The notes below the pieces were generated by a model. It worked only from the letters and a program-made list of their open reading frames with translations. It was not told where the DNA came from and did not search any database. From contig LUCM01005725.1 of NCBI GenBank assembly GCA_008360955.1, positions 206,193-270,192 of the forward strand: DNA of 64,000 nucleotides, in the 5' to 3' direction. Position 1 is the first letter of the stretch. Each line of letters begins with the position of its first letter. Below, in pieces: positions 47,732-59,280 of the stretch. This DNA comes from Fasciolopsis buskii (lineage: Eukaryota; Platyhelminthes; Trematoda; Plagiorchiida; Fasciolidae). Made by a program: the position numbers and the translations under genes.

Positions 47732-48015
47732 ATGCGGTCTCATCACAAAAAAGTAAGAATTCAAGCAACTGTACTCATTAGCTTATTAGCAGTTTTTTGG
47801 TTTCTTGGGAAATACGTCAACAAGGTTTACAAAGAATGTCGGTAATTTTAATCGCGCAAAGTCATCTGGTTCAAAGTGACGATTCGTATGACAGCCAGAA
47901 ATCCATTGGTTCAAGTCACTTTCAGTTCGATGTATACTACCGAATACGTTCCTTAGATGCATTGGATGCAAGCAATGGATTCCTTTACCACAACAAGTTG
48001 TGTAAGATGTGCTAG
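47732..48015 (+). CDS. two-exon small type II membrane protein, candidate complete gene
   Basis: Exon 1 (47732-47841) starts at ATG; exon 2 (47877-48015) ends TAG; the 35-nt intron has a GTCG|GTAATT donor and a CAAAG acceptor, phase 2, and the frame joins exactly to give 82 residues. The protein has a basic N-terminus (MRSHHKKVRIQ), one hydrophobic segment (TVLISLLAVFWFLG), then a hydrophilic part with three cysteines: KECRDDSYDS, SHFQFDVYYRIRSL and SNGFLYHNKLCKMC. The basic-hydrophobic order suggests cytoplasmic N-terminus and exposed C-terminus. Purine bias is neutral, so the splice and layout carry the call. Function unknown. Confidence 0.33.
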
Positions 48016-48019
48016 AGAA

Positions 48020-51000
48020 TAGAGTTAAAGCAAAAACAAAATCTTGAATTTGCTGTAGTCGGACCTAGATGTGATAAATGGAATTGGTGATCCTAGCTGG
48101 ACAAAATAGAAACCCTAACTTTACAGACTGGAAGCACGAACGACAAATAGTCTATTGTTTACGAAATTACATTCAGTAGGGTCTAACTACATCAGATCGC
48201 GTCCTAGATTTGCCTCCAGTTACTCCACTCCAACAAAATGGATTGCTTAAATCACTTACAGGAAACTTGTGGGTGATTCTAAAATTCTCTTGTCCTTGAC
48301 CCTTTAGAAAAGAAAAGACTAGTAACTTTTGACGTCCTAACGGCCGGTCAATTGACGATTGGTTATTTGATCAAGACGGCAGTGACCCGGTGCAAGAACG
48401 GGAACAAAGAACTATCGGAATGAAATACTACTCAGATGAATGTTATATACTATTCCAGAAGGCAGGTCATGCTTACGTTTTTCCTTTAAACCAAAGAAAA
48501 CAATTCAATGAGTACTGCAAGCCGCGATAGTGAACGTTGGCCGAGAACCGTCCCACTGAAACTGAAAATGTGTTCAGTTACCTTTAAAATCATTATGTTC
48601 TCTTTAGTATGAATATTCTTTCTGAAAAATTTAAGACCGCTGACACGCAATCCAGTGAGAGAATTACGTTCGCATGTTTTCAAGTATTGGTATGATTTAA
48701 TCTACTCGATCAAAACAGGGAACTGGTAGCACACGGTCCACTGTGCAGATGAAAATAACTCACTTAAGACTGTCACTTAGACAGTCCATATTCCACAGGA
48801 GATTCATAATTCGATCGGGTATGCACTGTTACAGCAACAACATTTTACCTACTTACGAGCAGTCTGACAACTAAGGCGATACTCCTCGCATGGAAACTTT
48901 ACCGTTGGTCAGTGTTCTTTTAGAGTTTCTGGTTGCCCGTTTGTACGCACAGATTCTCCATCTGGTGACAAAGAACGTCTCAGCACTTGTCGAAGTTTAC
49001 GATGTGCAAACGTATATGTTTGCTCGTATGTTCTTATGCTTGTCTGACACAATCATTCTGTGTGCCAAGTACAAAACTATTCAGTTTCACCCTGCCCACT
49101 TTTAGGGTAATCGTATCATTCTTACACCAGCGGAAAAACTGCACACCTCAGGATCTTCCAACTTAGATTCAAATACTTACCAAGTACGGAGTGTAGGGAC
49201 AGTGTCCAGATCTCCGTATCCACATTAAAACTGTAATTTTAATCGATTGATCATCCTATTCAACTTCAGATTCATCTAGGTTAGACTTTTTACTATTCAA
49301 GGTAGAATGCTCCAAAATAAATTCAGTTTTCTTAAGGAAAACATTCATTCTGCAAGAATCTCACCGGTATCGCCAACACTCGCCTGATGTGTCTCATATC
49401 CTTGTTTCTTTGTTTGCAATCAGTAGTTCGAAATGGCTGTCACTCAACAACATTCGTTTTTAAAACTCAATGTACACAGCATTTCGTAAAAGGCAAACAG
49501 TGCCTTAATTCACACAGAATTAGATGTCGAACGTTGTTCACTCCTTGGCTAATCGAGCCTCTCGCCTGCCACGTTTGTACTACCAGCCAAGCACACAGTT
49601 TGCGTCGAATGGCTGCAATTATTTTGTGCATCACTCAAGATTACTCCCAGAAAATAACATCTAAACACATGGTATTCATGGCATTTTATAGTCATAATGA
49701 ATATCAAACCCCAATTGGGTATCTTTAGACAGTCGCTCAAAGTGCCTCGTAATGACCGATGCCTATTGTCCACCTCTTTCAACGTATGTTCCTCTACCAA
49801 CCCATCGTCAGTTTGAGACTAGCTCGCACTTGATTTGACTAGTCCAAGACGCGAAGAACGACAGGAATTTGGAGAATTAGTCCCCAGGGTGCACGTAAAA
49901 CTGCAGTCATTGGCAAATTACGTCTGCATCACAATTCGTGATAGACCCAACTGATGCTGTCGAGAGCAGCACATCAGGAACACAGATCCAAACGGAATAA
50001 TTGTTCCAATTCCATAAATAGATTGGATTTTTCTTTATTTGCAGCCCTATTCTTAGTCTACCGATCAAGAACAGTTTTAGGTATTAAACTGACTACTTTG
50101 CCACAACCGACCTATCGCTACTGCTAAAGTAATCCATAGTGATTCTGCTAAATTGTAGACTGCTATCGGTCGTTTTTAAAACCGCTCAGTGAAGCATTTG
50201 AATATTCGATGAACGAAAGTTTGCTGGAGTCAGGTAACAGTAATGCACGAGATCAAGGTGTGATCTGCTACAGCATTTCCCCAGGTTAACCGTGTGAAGT
50301 ATCCCGGCCTTATCCTCAAAATTAGTATCCGGTTGAACTTTACTCTTTGTAGTTCCTTCCAGCTTAATTCTACACTCATCAATTAACCATAGACATTTAC
50401 GTCTAAACGTATGTTTTCCTAAACCAGCCTATTGTGTTCTTGGTTCGGTCGTGTTCCCGTGAAAGCTGATTTCGATCAACTTACAAACTGTTTCACAATG
50501 ATCAGTCAAATTTCATGTATTACACCATTTATTCTGACAGCTAAAATGTCTGGGATGAACTCATCTCTTTTTAAAATTCTGCAAGCTTCCTTGTGTGAAT
50601 GGTTTGCATTTTCAATGTTTATCTTTTGTGCAAAACAATGCATAGAAACTCTACGAGTGTCACCTCATCCCGTATTCTGACATATCAGGTAGATGTCTAT
50701 TATAAACTCCCATTTCATCTATGAACTCATTTGTACATTCGGCTTCATCTTGCAGTCTATCTTCTATACCCATCTTCAAACGGGCGTTCCTCTAGCAAAT
50801 TCTGACGTACTCAAAAGTAAAGGAGAACCTTTTTAATCCCTAAAGAACTGCAATGAAATTAAACAGATTGTAATATTTGTTAACCAGGATGCTTTGTGTA
50901 CCTTCCAAGTTTAATATACTTCAATAAGAATAGATTGCCTGGAAGCCGAATTTCGTTCTTGCAAGGGAACATTTGATTGAGCTGGATATTGTTTAAATCT

Positions 51001-52510
51001 GACCTGATGGTCGTATGCCGAATGAAGTGCCCTCGTGCATACGAAAGTCCTGATAGACATTCACCAACTCAAAGCAACGGCGAGACACCCGATTATCGAT
51101 CTCAGGTCACGTATATATAGTAGCACTGGGGTCTGGACTGTTCAGCACTTTTGAAACAGCCGAGAAAAGCAGAAGATATGTGAAGGCTGCCGGTATTTGT
51201 ACACCCATATCTTATAATTGATAGAAAGTTGTGGAAGGATATCGTAAGTAACTCAGAGGTTAAGCAAATATTAGTGGGTCCTAGGAATCACACTTAAGAA
51301 TAGGCGTTGAGTCAGAATCGGTCTAGATAATTGGAAACTTTCTGCCCATGCCCACGGTACGACTGCTTAATTGTAAGCTGCTGGTCGATGAAGGTAATGG
51401 TTGGAGGATGAGTCTTGATGGCCCGGTAGATGACATGGGAAAAAGTAAGACAACTTTAACTAGTGAAATAGCTGATGTAGGTGAAGTGAAACTATTTGGT
51501 TGGGGTCTGTGACATTTCCCCACTCGATGGTTTAGTGCCTTGGTCAGTGTTTTCGTATTCAAATTTATTTGTACCCTATTCTGTTGTTCATCGTGTCATT
51601 TCGCAATCGATATCTTCTTGTTTCTCGTTCTTTTTACTCCTGGAATATTTGATGCTGTAAGTCAGCAATAAAGCCAGAAAATTATGGCGCAAAGTTAATA
51701 ACTGTACCAACTAAACTGAGATGAGGATAAAATTGTTGCCGGCTGGATGCAAATGGGCTGTTTTTGCCATTAAATCCAAGTCATCTGAAGTGTCGAAAAC
51801 TTTCGATAAGAATTTCATCTACCAAACTCAACACATTAGACTATCCTACGTAACAATCACACTGCAGCTATAGGCCATGGACTATGTGAGTTACGTATCA
51901 GGATGACTATCATTTTCTCAGATCACTTGTCTCTATGATAAAGCGCTTAATGTGCAACATTTAAAATAACCTAACCTGACAAGTACACCGTTTGTACCCA
52001 GTAAAATGTGATGTGCGAATAAGATTGTAAGATTGTATAACGACTTTGCTATTCACATTCAAAAGCCTGGTGCTTCCATATATATCCTCGAGCCAACAAC
52101 TCCTTTGGGATAAAAAAACCCCGCGATTTCACTGAACGATGTTCATGAAATAATTTACTAAATGATACCATTGCTCAAATTGCAATAAAGATACCAAAAA
52201 CAATGGAACAAGCTTATATTATTCCCTCATGGTATACTAATCTTTTTTTCATGTTCATATTTTACAACCTGAAATGATCACATGCAAAAAAGGAACCTGA
52301 ATTGTGCGAATGAGACAGACATTGGTGATGGGAATTTACCGTACAGAAAATGGGGATGTTGGTTTCTTAAATGGAAAGTCAAATGGTGAATGAACCTCGG
52401 TTCTCATTGGCAAGTTTATCTATCCAACAAAAATAAGTTCGGTCACGATTCACAGATTGTGACTCAACCAGGAGAAATGATCACACGGGAAACATGGGTA
52501 GCATACATCT
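48020..52510. other. no supported gene
   Basis: Several chance-length ORFs on both strands (48890-49105 with a signal-like N-terminus, 49387-49728, 50432-50680, 51323-51562) show no codon-position bias or splice pairing. No repeat was recognised. Confidence 0.4.
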
Positions 52511-52518
52511 TTGTCTAG

Positions 52519-52681
52519 TTTTTTTATTAATGAAATAACAATGTACATCATTTCACAGTAAGGAAGCCTTGATTAAAAGAAAGCTGCCAAGTGGGAACGT
52601 TGACCGGCGCTGAGAAGATTCGAACGCGCGACCGTCACTCCCGATTGCCACAACTTTATCCGCTTGGCCACCGCCGGTCCA
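52519..52681 (-). repeat. SINE family B, copy 2
   Basis: Minus strand. The tRNA-like head (about 52603-52681) has GGTGGCCAAGCGG (box A-like, as in Leu/Ser tRNAs with a long variable arm), then GCGTTCGAATC (box B-like); the acceptor ends GACCGGC/GCCGGTC pair perfectly. The T stem does not pair, so it is not a working tRNA. After it come GGTCAACGTTCCC, TTGGCAGC and a tail GTACATTGTTATTTCATTAATAAAA. Confidence 0.75.
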
Positions 52682-52689
52682 CGTAAGTA

Positions 52690-54095
52690 CCATCACAACC
52701 CCTGACAGTGGTGATAGAAATACTACTAATATGATTACAATCACTTTCCTCAAAGTTTACTAGTCCTTCAACCACGTCTGTTAGTCTGTGCTCGGAGCTC
52801 CTTTGATAGGAAAACTGAGTACCAGCAAGAAGGTTTTTCAACACTCCTCAAATGGTCGGCCGAATACGGAGCAATGTCAGGATTTGAGAAAATGTTCAAT
52901 CTTTGCCACCTCGTCCCACAACCAGTAAAACACAATTACTTACCAACCTAACCATTTATTCTCAACCTTGAAGCACTAATTAGTGCGGTAGGCCTAGTCT
53001 AGTTTGGAAAACAAAAGGTGAAACGACATCACGAGAACAAAGGATTCGTCTAAACTAAGTTACATCGTTCCGCACCTTAATCTCATATGAATTGCTAGGA
53101 GTGAGCTCGGATGGTGGGTACACTTGTGAACGAGAAGGGTGATGCTAGAACAGTTCTCGTCCTTTGGTCAGGGCAAACCTTCGGCAGGAGGACACTTAAA
53201 ATTGCGCTTTATTTTTTCTTTTCTTCAATAATGTCATCCGTCAATAGGAGAAATTCTCTTCTCAGCTGCGCACGACACTACTTAAAACAACTGCGTCGTC
53301 TTCTTGAGTAGTATGGGTGGGCGATTCCACATTTGCTTGTTTCACGTAGCGGCCTTAAGCCAAGTAAATAATTTCTATTCGACGCACTTCAAATTTTTAA
53401 CGCACATTTACGAAATTGGCATCGGTTTTTTTCAAATCCATCAGTCGGCTCCACTGGGTTTTTCTTTATCTTCGCCACACGATGTAGAGAACAGATCGCT
53501 CGTTAGCCTTTGAATAGACACATGGCTATGCTGGAATCGGCATTAGCAATACCATGATTTAGTTTATTTTATTTTCCAATTGCGTCTGGAATAATGCTGC
53601 TTTATTCTGGATAAGTGAATGTCAGAACAAATATGGTGTTACATGGCTTGAATACCTCCGATAACCCTTTCGACTTTAGAACTAGATTTCTCCATTGAAT
53701 CGCAGAATTGATGTACGAATAGGATAGTTTTGTTCGTGGATTTTTAAACTGGTGTTGTTATTTTCGCATTTAGTTAAAAAAACGGAAGCCTATGACACTG
53801 TACATTACTTCTAAAAGGTTATCTCCTATAAAGTATTTGCCCCATTAGGACAGTAAAGACAAATGTCTACTAAGTTTTCAGAAATTCAAGTTAATTAGAA
53901 GCTGCCTCTAGAAATTGGTGTATAACATAAGTCTAGAATACTGTAATTTTAACTGAAAAAGTTGTTTGTTTCAAATTTTTACGTGCATGTTTCACATTGA
54001 TGTGCGTTTACCACCAAACCCCGCGTTACTACAGACAAACTTGGGGAATGACAACCACGTTTCGATGTACGATTTAGGGTAATAAATTTGGCTTT
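52690..54095. other. no supported gene
   Basis: A minus-strand frame running into the SINE (52553-52844) and short plus-strand frames at 53111-53513 are noted only. One of these, 53313-53363 plus 53445-53513, would give a 39-residue peptide with a signal-like start across an 81-nt intron, but this is weak. Confidence 0.4.
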
Positions 54096-54100
54096 AGACA

Positions 54101-54122
54101 AGACGTTTGCATGCAAACGTCT
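54101..54122. other. perfect 22-bp palindrome
   Basis: The half site AGACGTTTGCA is followed directly by its reverse complement. It contains an octamer-like ATGCAAA on both strands and ACGT at both ends. No spacer, so it is a binding-site-like palindrome rather than a hairpin with a loop. Confidence 0.8.
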
Positions 54123-54129
54123 GATAAAT

Positions 54130-55570
54130 TACAATCAAACACTTGACGTCTCTCATCATCAGTCTAAAACTAACTAGTGAACAATCACGAGTTGGAATAT
54201 TCATGCGTGTTCTTCATCCAATTTCAGGGCAGTATCTGAGACAGTCGCAATCGACGGGTTGAACAGGGTAAACCTACGACAAAAACAACAAATGAAAAAA
54301 CACTTATTGGTCTGATAGGATACCACTTACTCTGGTGCAGCAGTAGGCAATAAATAGAGGAAACACATTGTCAATTAGACCAGAAACACAATTATCGGCA
54401 CAATTCATTCGTATCAATCGGTATTATTTGACTGGATATGAAACGTTTGCACATTTAAAAATGATCGCAGAGAGAAACCGTTTCCAAGTGGTTTTCTAAA
54501 GCTGTATTCTGAATGTCTATCAAATCCCACTTCCTGTCACCTTTTATGGTGTCAAAAAATCCAATCTAAGAAAAACACTTCATAATTAGTATACTGTGAC
54601 CTCTTATCAACGATGGAACTTCAGACATCTTCAGACCCCAAGAGATGCCAGATTTTGGGAGTCATTCAAGAATATCCTTATTTGATCGTAGCGTCCTCGT
54701 CACCGGTATTTTTCTGTCGATCCCCAAAGCGGAATCTTAAGATTTTTGTCTCTGCTCGCCAGTTATTACCCTAAGTTTATCCGTCAGCGTTACCGAGACA
54801 TTTCCAAACAAACTCCCCAACCGATTCAAGCAGCCCGATCTAGGCCTAACCGAGAACGTAGTGGAGGATCCTGTCCGTTATTTGCAAACTAACCTGCCTC
54901 ATCTTCGTTTGTCTTTGTTAGTCGGATTTGACCTTCCAAAACATTCCTTTCAAAATAAGTTTTTTTAATAGACTATCCTGCGTATTGCCTGTGGCAATTG
55001 TTTGGTCATTGTAGACAGAGTGAAATAATTTCTTTCCTTGACTCTGAGTGATGGTTTAACTCAATTTTATTCGTTAATGAAAACCCAGTACCGGTTTATT
55101 ATTTAGCCAGCAGTATCAAATTATCTGCACAACCTAGCTGCAAAGTTAGCAAACGGGGAAATAAAAAGTGAGCAGAAGAGAGGAGTCCTACAGTTCTTTA
55201 GCACAAATGTGCCTAAAAGAATTAGGGTGTGACCTAGTAGTCGCTCTCTGTTCGAGGGTCACACTTTTGAGAGCGGTAACGCCAGATTTCAGGTGAACAC
55301 CAAGACGGCATACGAGTAATATCAGGACCGAGAAGTTTCCAACTTGACTTATCAGATTGTTCGTCCATCATCTACGGTTTGTGGGCAATAAATAATATCC
55401 TAACTATTTTGACGCTACCAATAACTGCGTATTGTTCGTCAAACTTTAGTTCCCTTACAACGATCAAGTACACGGGATTACGAGGCTCGGCGGTTCTGTG
55501 AACAAACGCCCAAGAGAAGCCACAAATGGGAATAACAAAAAGTCAGTTCTCTCAGGTAAACAATATCAGG
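54130..55570. other. no gene recognised
   Basis: No ORF above chance, no repeat seen. Confidence 0.5.
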
Positions 55571-55778
55571 ATCCTAAGTGGAACAGCATGCATCCATTAG
55601 TCATCTCGCGATTTTTTACTTATATTCTCGCTGTGCTTTATACAATACCGGTTAATGTCCCGTGATCAACAGTTATTGGCTCATAATGACAAGCAACTTC
55701 TATTTTTTCACTTTGGTTGATTAATTGCGGAATCCTTCTGCACCAGTGAAGTGACTAAGCCCCATTTTTTCAGATGAG

Positions 55779-56047
55779 TTCAGTTCTGATTTCATTGTAG
55801 ATCGTTCCAAGGTCACAGTAGTCTATAGTTTATGGTTTCAGAGTTGAAAAACAATACAGTTGTCGTGGTAAACTACAGTTGCATCAGGTAGTCCGGTTAT
55901 CAATAGAATCATGATATCTTTTAATTTAAAGGTGTACACAAAGAGCATTTGCGTGAAGTCACCAATGGGATCGAAGTGCGTGTCCACTGCGACGAAAGAA
56001 TTGAATTTCGAGGACGGACAGTTGTTTTCCTTTGCCCAACTGTGTAA
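55779..56047 (+). CDS. two-exon candidate, last exons of an ectodomain protein
   Basis: Exon 55779-55842 lies just after a strong pyrimidine tract (CCCCATTTTTTCAG) and reads SSDFIVDRSKVTVVYSLWF; exon 55932-56047 reads NGIEVRVHCDERIEFRGRT then VVFLCPTV and stop. The intron is 89 nt, phase 1. The last exon has about 62% purine-first codons. The pair of strands follows the same plan as 16.96-17.52 kb, including phase 1 before the final exon and a cysteine close to the stop. A possible signal-peptide exon (MHPLVISRFFTYILAVL) starts at about 55588. The donor of the first exon (CAGA|GTTGAA) is weak. Confidence 0.33.
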
Positions 56048-56591
56048 TCTTGAATGGATGAGATAGGTTAATGCTGCACTGGTTCAAAAATGATTGTGAT
56101 AAGCACGTGAATTGCTGCATCCGCACATGGATGGATCTGAAAATCTCCAAAACAGGCTATATGTACTACGGCGCCCCCTCCCGGGTATTAGGCTGACACC
56201 TACACATTTGGGATGAAAAAAGGGTGTTTCATTTTTCTTTCGGCTATTACTTCAAGCGGTCAAGGTTGGGCGCAAAGATGGGTCTCTTGTTGTTTGCGAA
56301 CCTCGGTTAAATACCTCTTGTTGGTCTCGTCTGAGCAGCTTGCTTCTCATGAATAACAACTCAAGTCCACTCGAAGTATACGTTGGGGAAGGAAAATACG
56401 ATGAAATCTTCTATTCCTACCTCATTACTTATTTTCGTCCGGGATATTCTAAACTTGTAACCATTTCTTTTTTCGGTTTTCTATTTGGTGCCTTGCTCGT
56501 TTTCAAACCTGTGTAACGCGTATACGCTTTAAATATAAATATATATGAATGGATACCAAACAAAACTGGAATGCGTTACCTGGAGACTGAA

Positions 56592-56930
56592 TGTTTTCAT
56601 CAAATAATTCACCATATGATACCATCACGCAACTCATCACTAAGAAACCATGGAAGGAATGTACAGCTGTTTCATCCTTGATGGGAATCATCAGCAGTCC
56701 ATATCCTTCGCGCCCGAACTGGGACGTGAACCCGGGACGAACGATTCTGAGTCGAACGCCTTAGCCCTTACACTACAGCCCAGACTCTCAATGGTTTGTT
56801 GAATGGTGTTACACCTACCCGTCTTTGATTTGCATGGCCAAGGGCCGCTGGCGCGCAGAAATCGACCCCTACTGATAGATGACTTCTCTGCAGGTAGCCT
56901 AAGTACGATGAAGGCTTTGGACATCACTCA
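56592..56930 (-). repeat. SINE family A, copy 2 (left arm of inverted pair)
   Basis: Minus-strand copy with the best tRNA-like head (about 56712-56785): GTAGTGTAAGGGCTAAGG, GTTCGACTCAGAATCG, and box-B-like GGGTTCACGTCCC. The body (GACTGCTGATGATTCCC, GAAACAGCTG, CCATGGTTTCTTAG) and tail near ATTATTTGATGAAAA match the 20.9 kb copy, as does about 145 bp upstream of the head. Confidence 0.8.
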
Positions 56931-56940
56931 CGGATTGCTA

Positions 56941-57212
56941 TGCACTAGCGACCGGTTTCCGTGCAAACCAAACATGGATAGGTATAACATTATGTGATGA
57001 AGTTCAACAAACCGTTTAGAGCCTGTCCGGTAGTGTAAGGGCTAAGGCGTTCGACTCAAAATCGTTCTGCCTGAGTTCGTTTCCCAGTTCAGGCGAGGTG
57101 AAAATGCACTGCTGATGGTTCCCATCAAAGCTGAAACAGCTGCACAGTGCTTCCATGGTTTCTTTGTGCTGAGCTGAGCGATGATATCACGTGATGAATC
57201 ATTTTACAAAAA
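56941..57212 (+). repeat. SINE family A, copy 3 (right arm of inverted pair)
   Basis: Plus-strand copy with head at 57021-57094 (GCCTGTCC...CAGGC ends pair; GGTAGTGTAAGGGCTAAGG; box B-like GAGTTCGTTTCCC) and body CACTGCTGATGGTTCCC, GAAACAGCTGCACAGTG, CCATGGTTTCTTTG. It begins within about 10 bp of the 5' end of the left arm, so the two are head to head. Confidence 0.8.
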
Positions 57213-57219
57213 CTGTGGG

Positions 57220-57940
57220 AGTGACAATATGACTGACCAATTCATAAATGTATTTCATGTCAATGATCCGAAGGTGTGGAAGACTCAATAAAGCTCAGAA
57301 ATGAAACTAGCCGTCACTGAATTTGTGTAGCTTCTCATGAACCTCGTGTGTATCTTGATGAAATAATTGGTACACAGACCAGAACTTAATTACAGATTCT
57401 TTTTATAGTAGACGAAAACAGGTTCTCCGCTTTCCAGCCAAAAATACGGGTGAATAAGGACTGTTTTGGCCGACTGCTACTGCTGACAACAAAACTCTGC
57501 TCAACGGTCCTTTGGTTAGATATCGCAAATCAAATTAAAACAAAGTGAAGAAAAGTGAATTTCCCAAGCAGACCAAACTGCGTACGTATCAAACAGTTTC
57601 GTCTTAAATAAGTCCGGATTAGTTATCGCTGTCAAATACAAAGAAAAGTCTAGCGTGGATGACAAGTCGGAAAGCAGGAGTACAGTAGTACCACATATTG
57701 CGGACCGACGATGATATTTGTAAGCGCTTCCGAAAATTCAGCATGCCAAATGCATTAAATAGCTCAAGAACTAATAAAGTCTGCAAGTTGTTTCAGCTTC
57801 TGTCTGCACGAATAATAATCTTGCATCAACGTGACCTGATGTTGGAAGCTACCTCACAAGGCTATCTGACAATACGGAAAAAGAACAAGACATAGTGAAT
57901 TGATCGACTGCTAAATTATAAATTGAAGATCTATGTAAGA
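57220..57940. other. no gene recognised
   Basis: Chance-length plus-strand ORF at 57698-57895 only. Confidence 0.45.
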
Positions 57941-57949
57941 GCGCAGGTG

Positions 57950-58084
57950 ACTGAAACACTGAGCCGTATCAACTGATCCAAAACTATCCCCTGGGGGATC
58001 TCGTGAACCCCAACCAGATGATCTAACTGCACCTACACGAGCCAGTCGACTGATTAAAAGTTTTTTATTTTTCTCCCAATTCAT
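57950..58084 (-). mobile_element. non-LTR retrotransposon, C-terminal tail fragment
   Basis: Minus-strand translation MNWEKNKKLLISRLARVG, then AVRSSGWGSRDPPGDS, matches the tail that follows reverse transcriptase in the flatworm element found at 58.9-61.7 kb (pattern 'W-x-K-x(2)-K-x-L-x-S-x-L-x-x-V-G-x-x-R-x-x-G-W-G-x-R-D'). It is in opposite orientation to the main copy and separated from it by about 0.8 kb of unrelated sequence. Confidence 0.7.
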
Positions 58085-58109
58085 CGACTGGTTCTCTTCA
58101 CCCATTTTC

Positions 58110-58900
58110 AAACCAATATCTGCCTAGCAGAACATTGCACACTGGGGTATTCATACTGTGGGGTCTGCAAAGCCTGCCCTTACTATTTTAACCCATTCAC
58201 ATTCAGCAAATGTCCTGTGGATTGGACCATAGAAACCAGTATTTTATGTCTGACGTCCAAGTTGGTGGAAAAATACTCCCATTATGTTCTGCGAGTAGTA
58301 AGAAAATAACAGTGATCAAATACCGATCGTAGCAACGCTGCATGCTTCTTTTCATGAAACACCTGAGGCGATCTCAGACGAACCAGACAACCGGTCCACA
58401 AGATTTTTTATAGAAGGGGTATGCATAATTTTGAAAAATTTGTCACTTGAGAAATAACGATTACGGAGTATATTGACGGCAAAAAAGGCACTTGAAAGAA
58501 CATTCCCCCAAATTCAAACGTCGTTTTAGACAAGGAATTGCATTGCTAAGTGGCCTGTGTCAACGGCTGCGTGGATAAACTCTGATTTGGCAGGACTGAT
58601 TTACGTTGAAAGTTGAAAAAAACAGCTATGAATCGCATTCAAACATCACGGATCGTGAACTAGTGTATAATATCAAACTGCAAATAGATTAAAGCTGCTA
58701 CTGGTCAGTTCGTTTTTATCTTAGACAATTTCCGACAATTAAACTGACTTAACAATTTTGGCGCACAAAGAATCACCGGAAGATCACGAACCACGAAAAA
58801 GGGCAAAATGTATTTTCATTTTAGCTCAAAAACTTTCCAAAAACCATGATCGTTTTCGTGCTTATGAACAGTGATGTCTTTAGAACACCATTTTAGTCGG
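58110..58900. other. no gene recognised
   Basis: Lies between the detached tail fragment and the main retrotransposon copy; no retrotransposon similarity could be seen in it. Confidence 0.45.
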
Positions 58901-58905
58901 AACAG

Positions 58906-59235
58906 TTGTACAATAATTTCGTCTACAGTGTAAGGAGTCCTCTTATATCTTCTGCCCCAGTGAGGGTTGCGACTGCACTATTTAACAAGATCCCGGTCGA
59001 CAGCCGGCTGTGCGCAATGAAACTTAGCGGTTCGTGCAAATTCAACAGTCGTGGCTCTGATAGACGGAATATGATGGTCACCTCAGCTCACGCGTCCACA
59101 GATTGCAGATCAGACGAAGTCAGAGACAATTTCTGTCAAAATCTTCAACAGCTGTGTCGTACAACAGGGCCGGCTGACATCGTGATTTTTGGCAGGTGTC
59201 AGAAATGCTGGAGTAGGTTGGCTGTTCTCAACTGA
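58906..59235 (+). pseudogene. endonuclease-domain fragment of the retrotransposon
   Basis: Open for 109 codons: IPVDSRLCAMKLSGSCKF, RGSDRRNMMVTSAHASTDCR, SDEVRDNFCQNLQQL and ADIVIFG, which align with the middle of the exonuclease-endonuclease-phosphatase fold of this family (family form 'SAYAPTDCSSDEVKDxFY'). The catalytic N-terminal part is absent and the frame ends with TGA just before the inverted piece. Confidence 0.8.
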
Positions 59236-59280
59236 GGCACACTTAGGAAGTTCTTGTTATTGATTCATGTCATTAAATAG

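Noticed and set aside
48890..49105. 71-residue ORF with a signal-peptide-like start
   Set aside because: Codon bias is the reverse of coding (under half purine first); hydrophobic N-termini are common in chance AT-rich frames.
49387..49728. 113-codon plus-strand ORF with nine cysteines
   Set aside because: Purine-first codons are below half and an antisense frame (49549-49800) looks just as plausible.
52603..52681. tRNA gene of Leu/Ser type on the minus strand
   Set aside because: Acceptor ends pair and box A/B-like blocks exist, but the T stem does not pair and no sound anticodon arm forms. The following body and tail are shared with 41.5 kb, so it is a SINE head.
52553..52844. Minus-strand ORFs with a hydrophobic start (RKVIVIILVVFLS)
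   Set aside because: Both run into the SINE B head, the start codon is TTG, and there is no further support.
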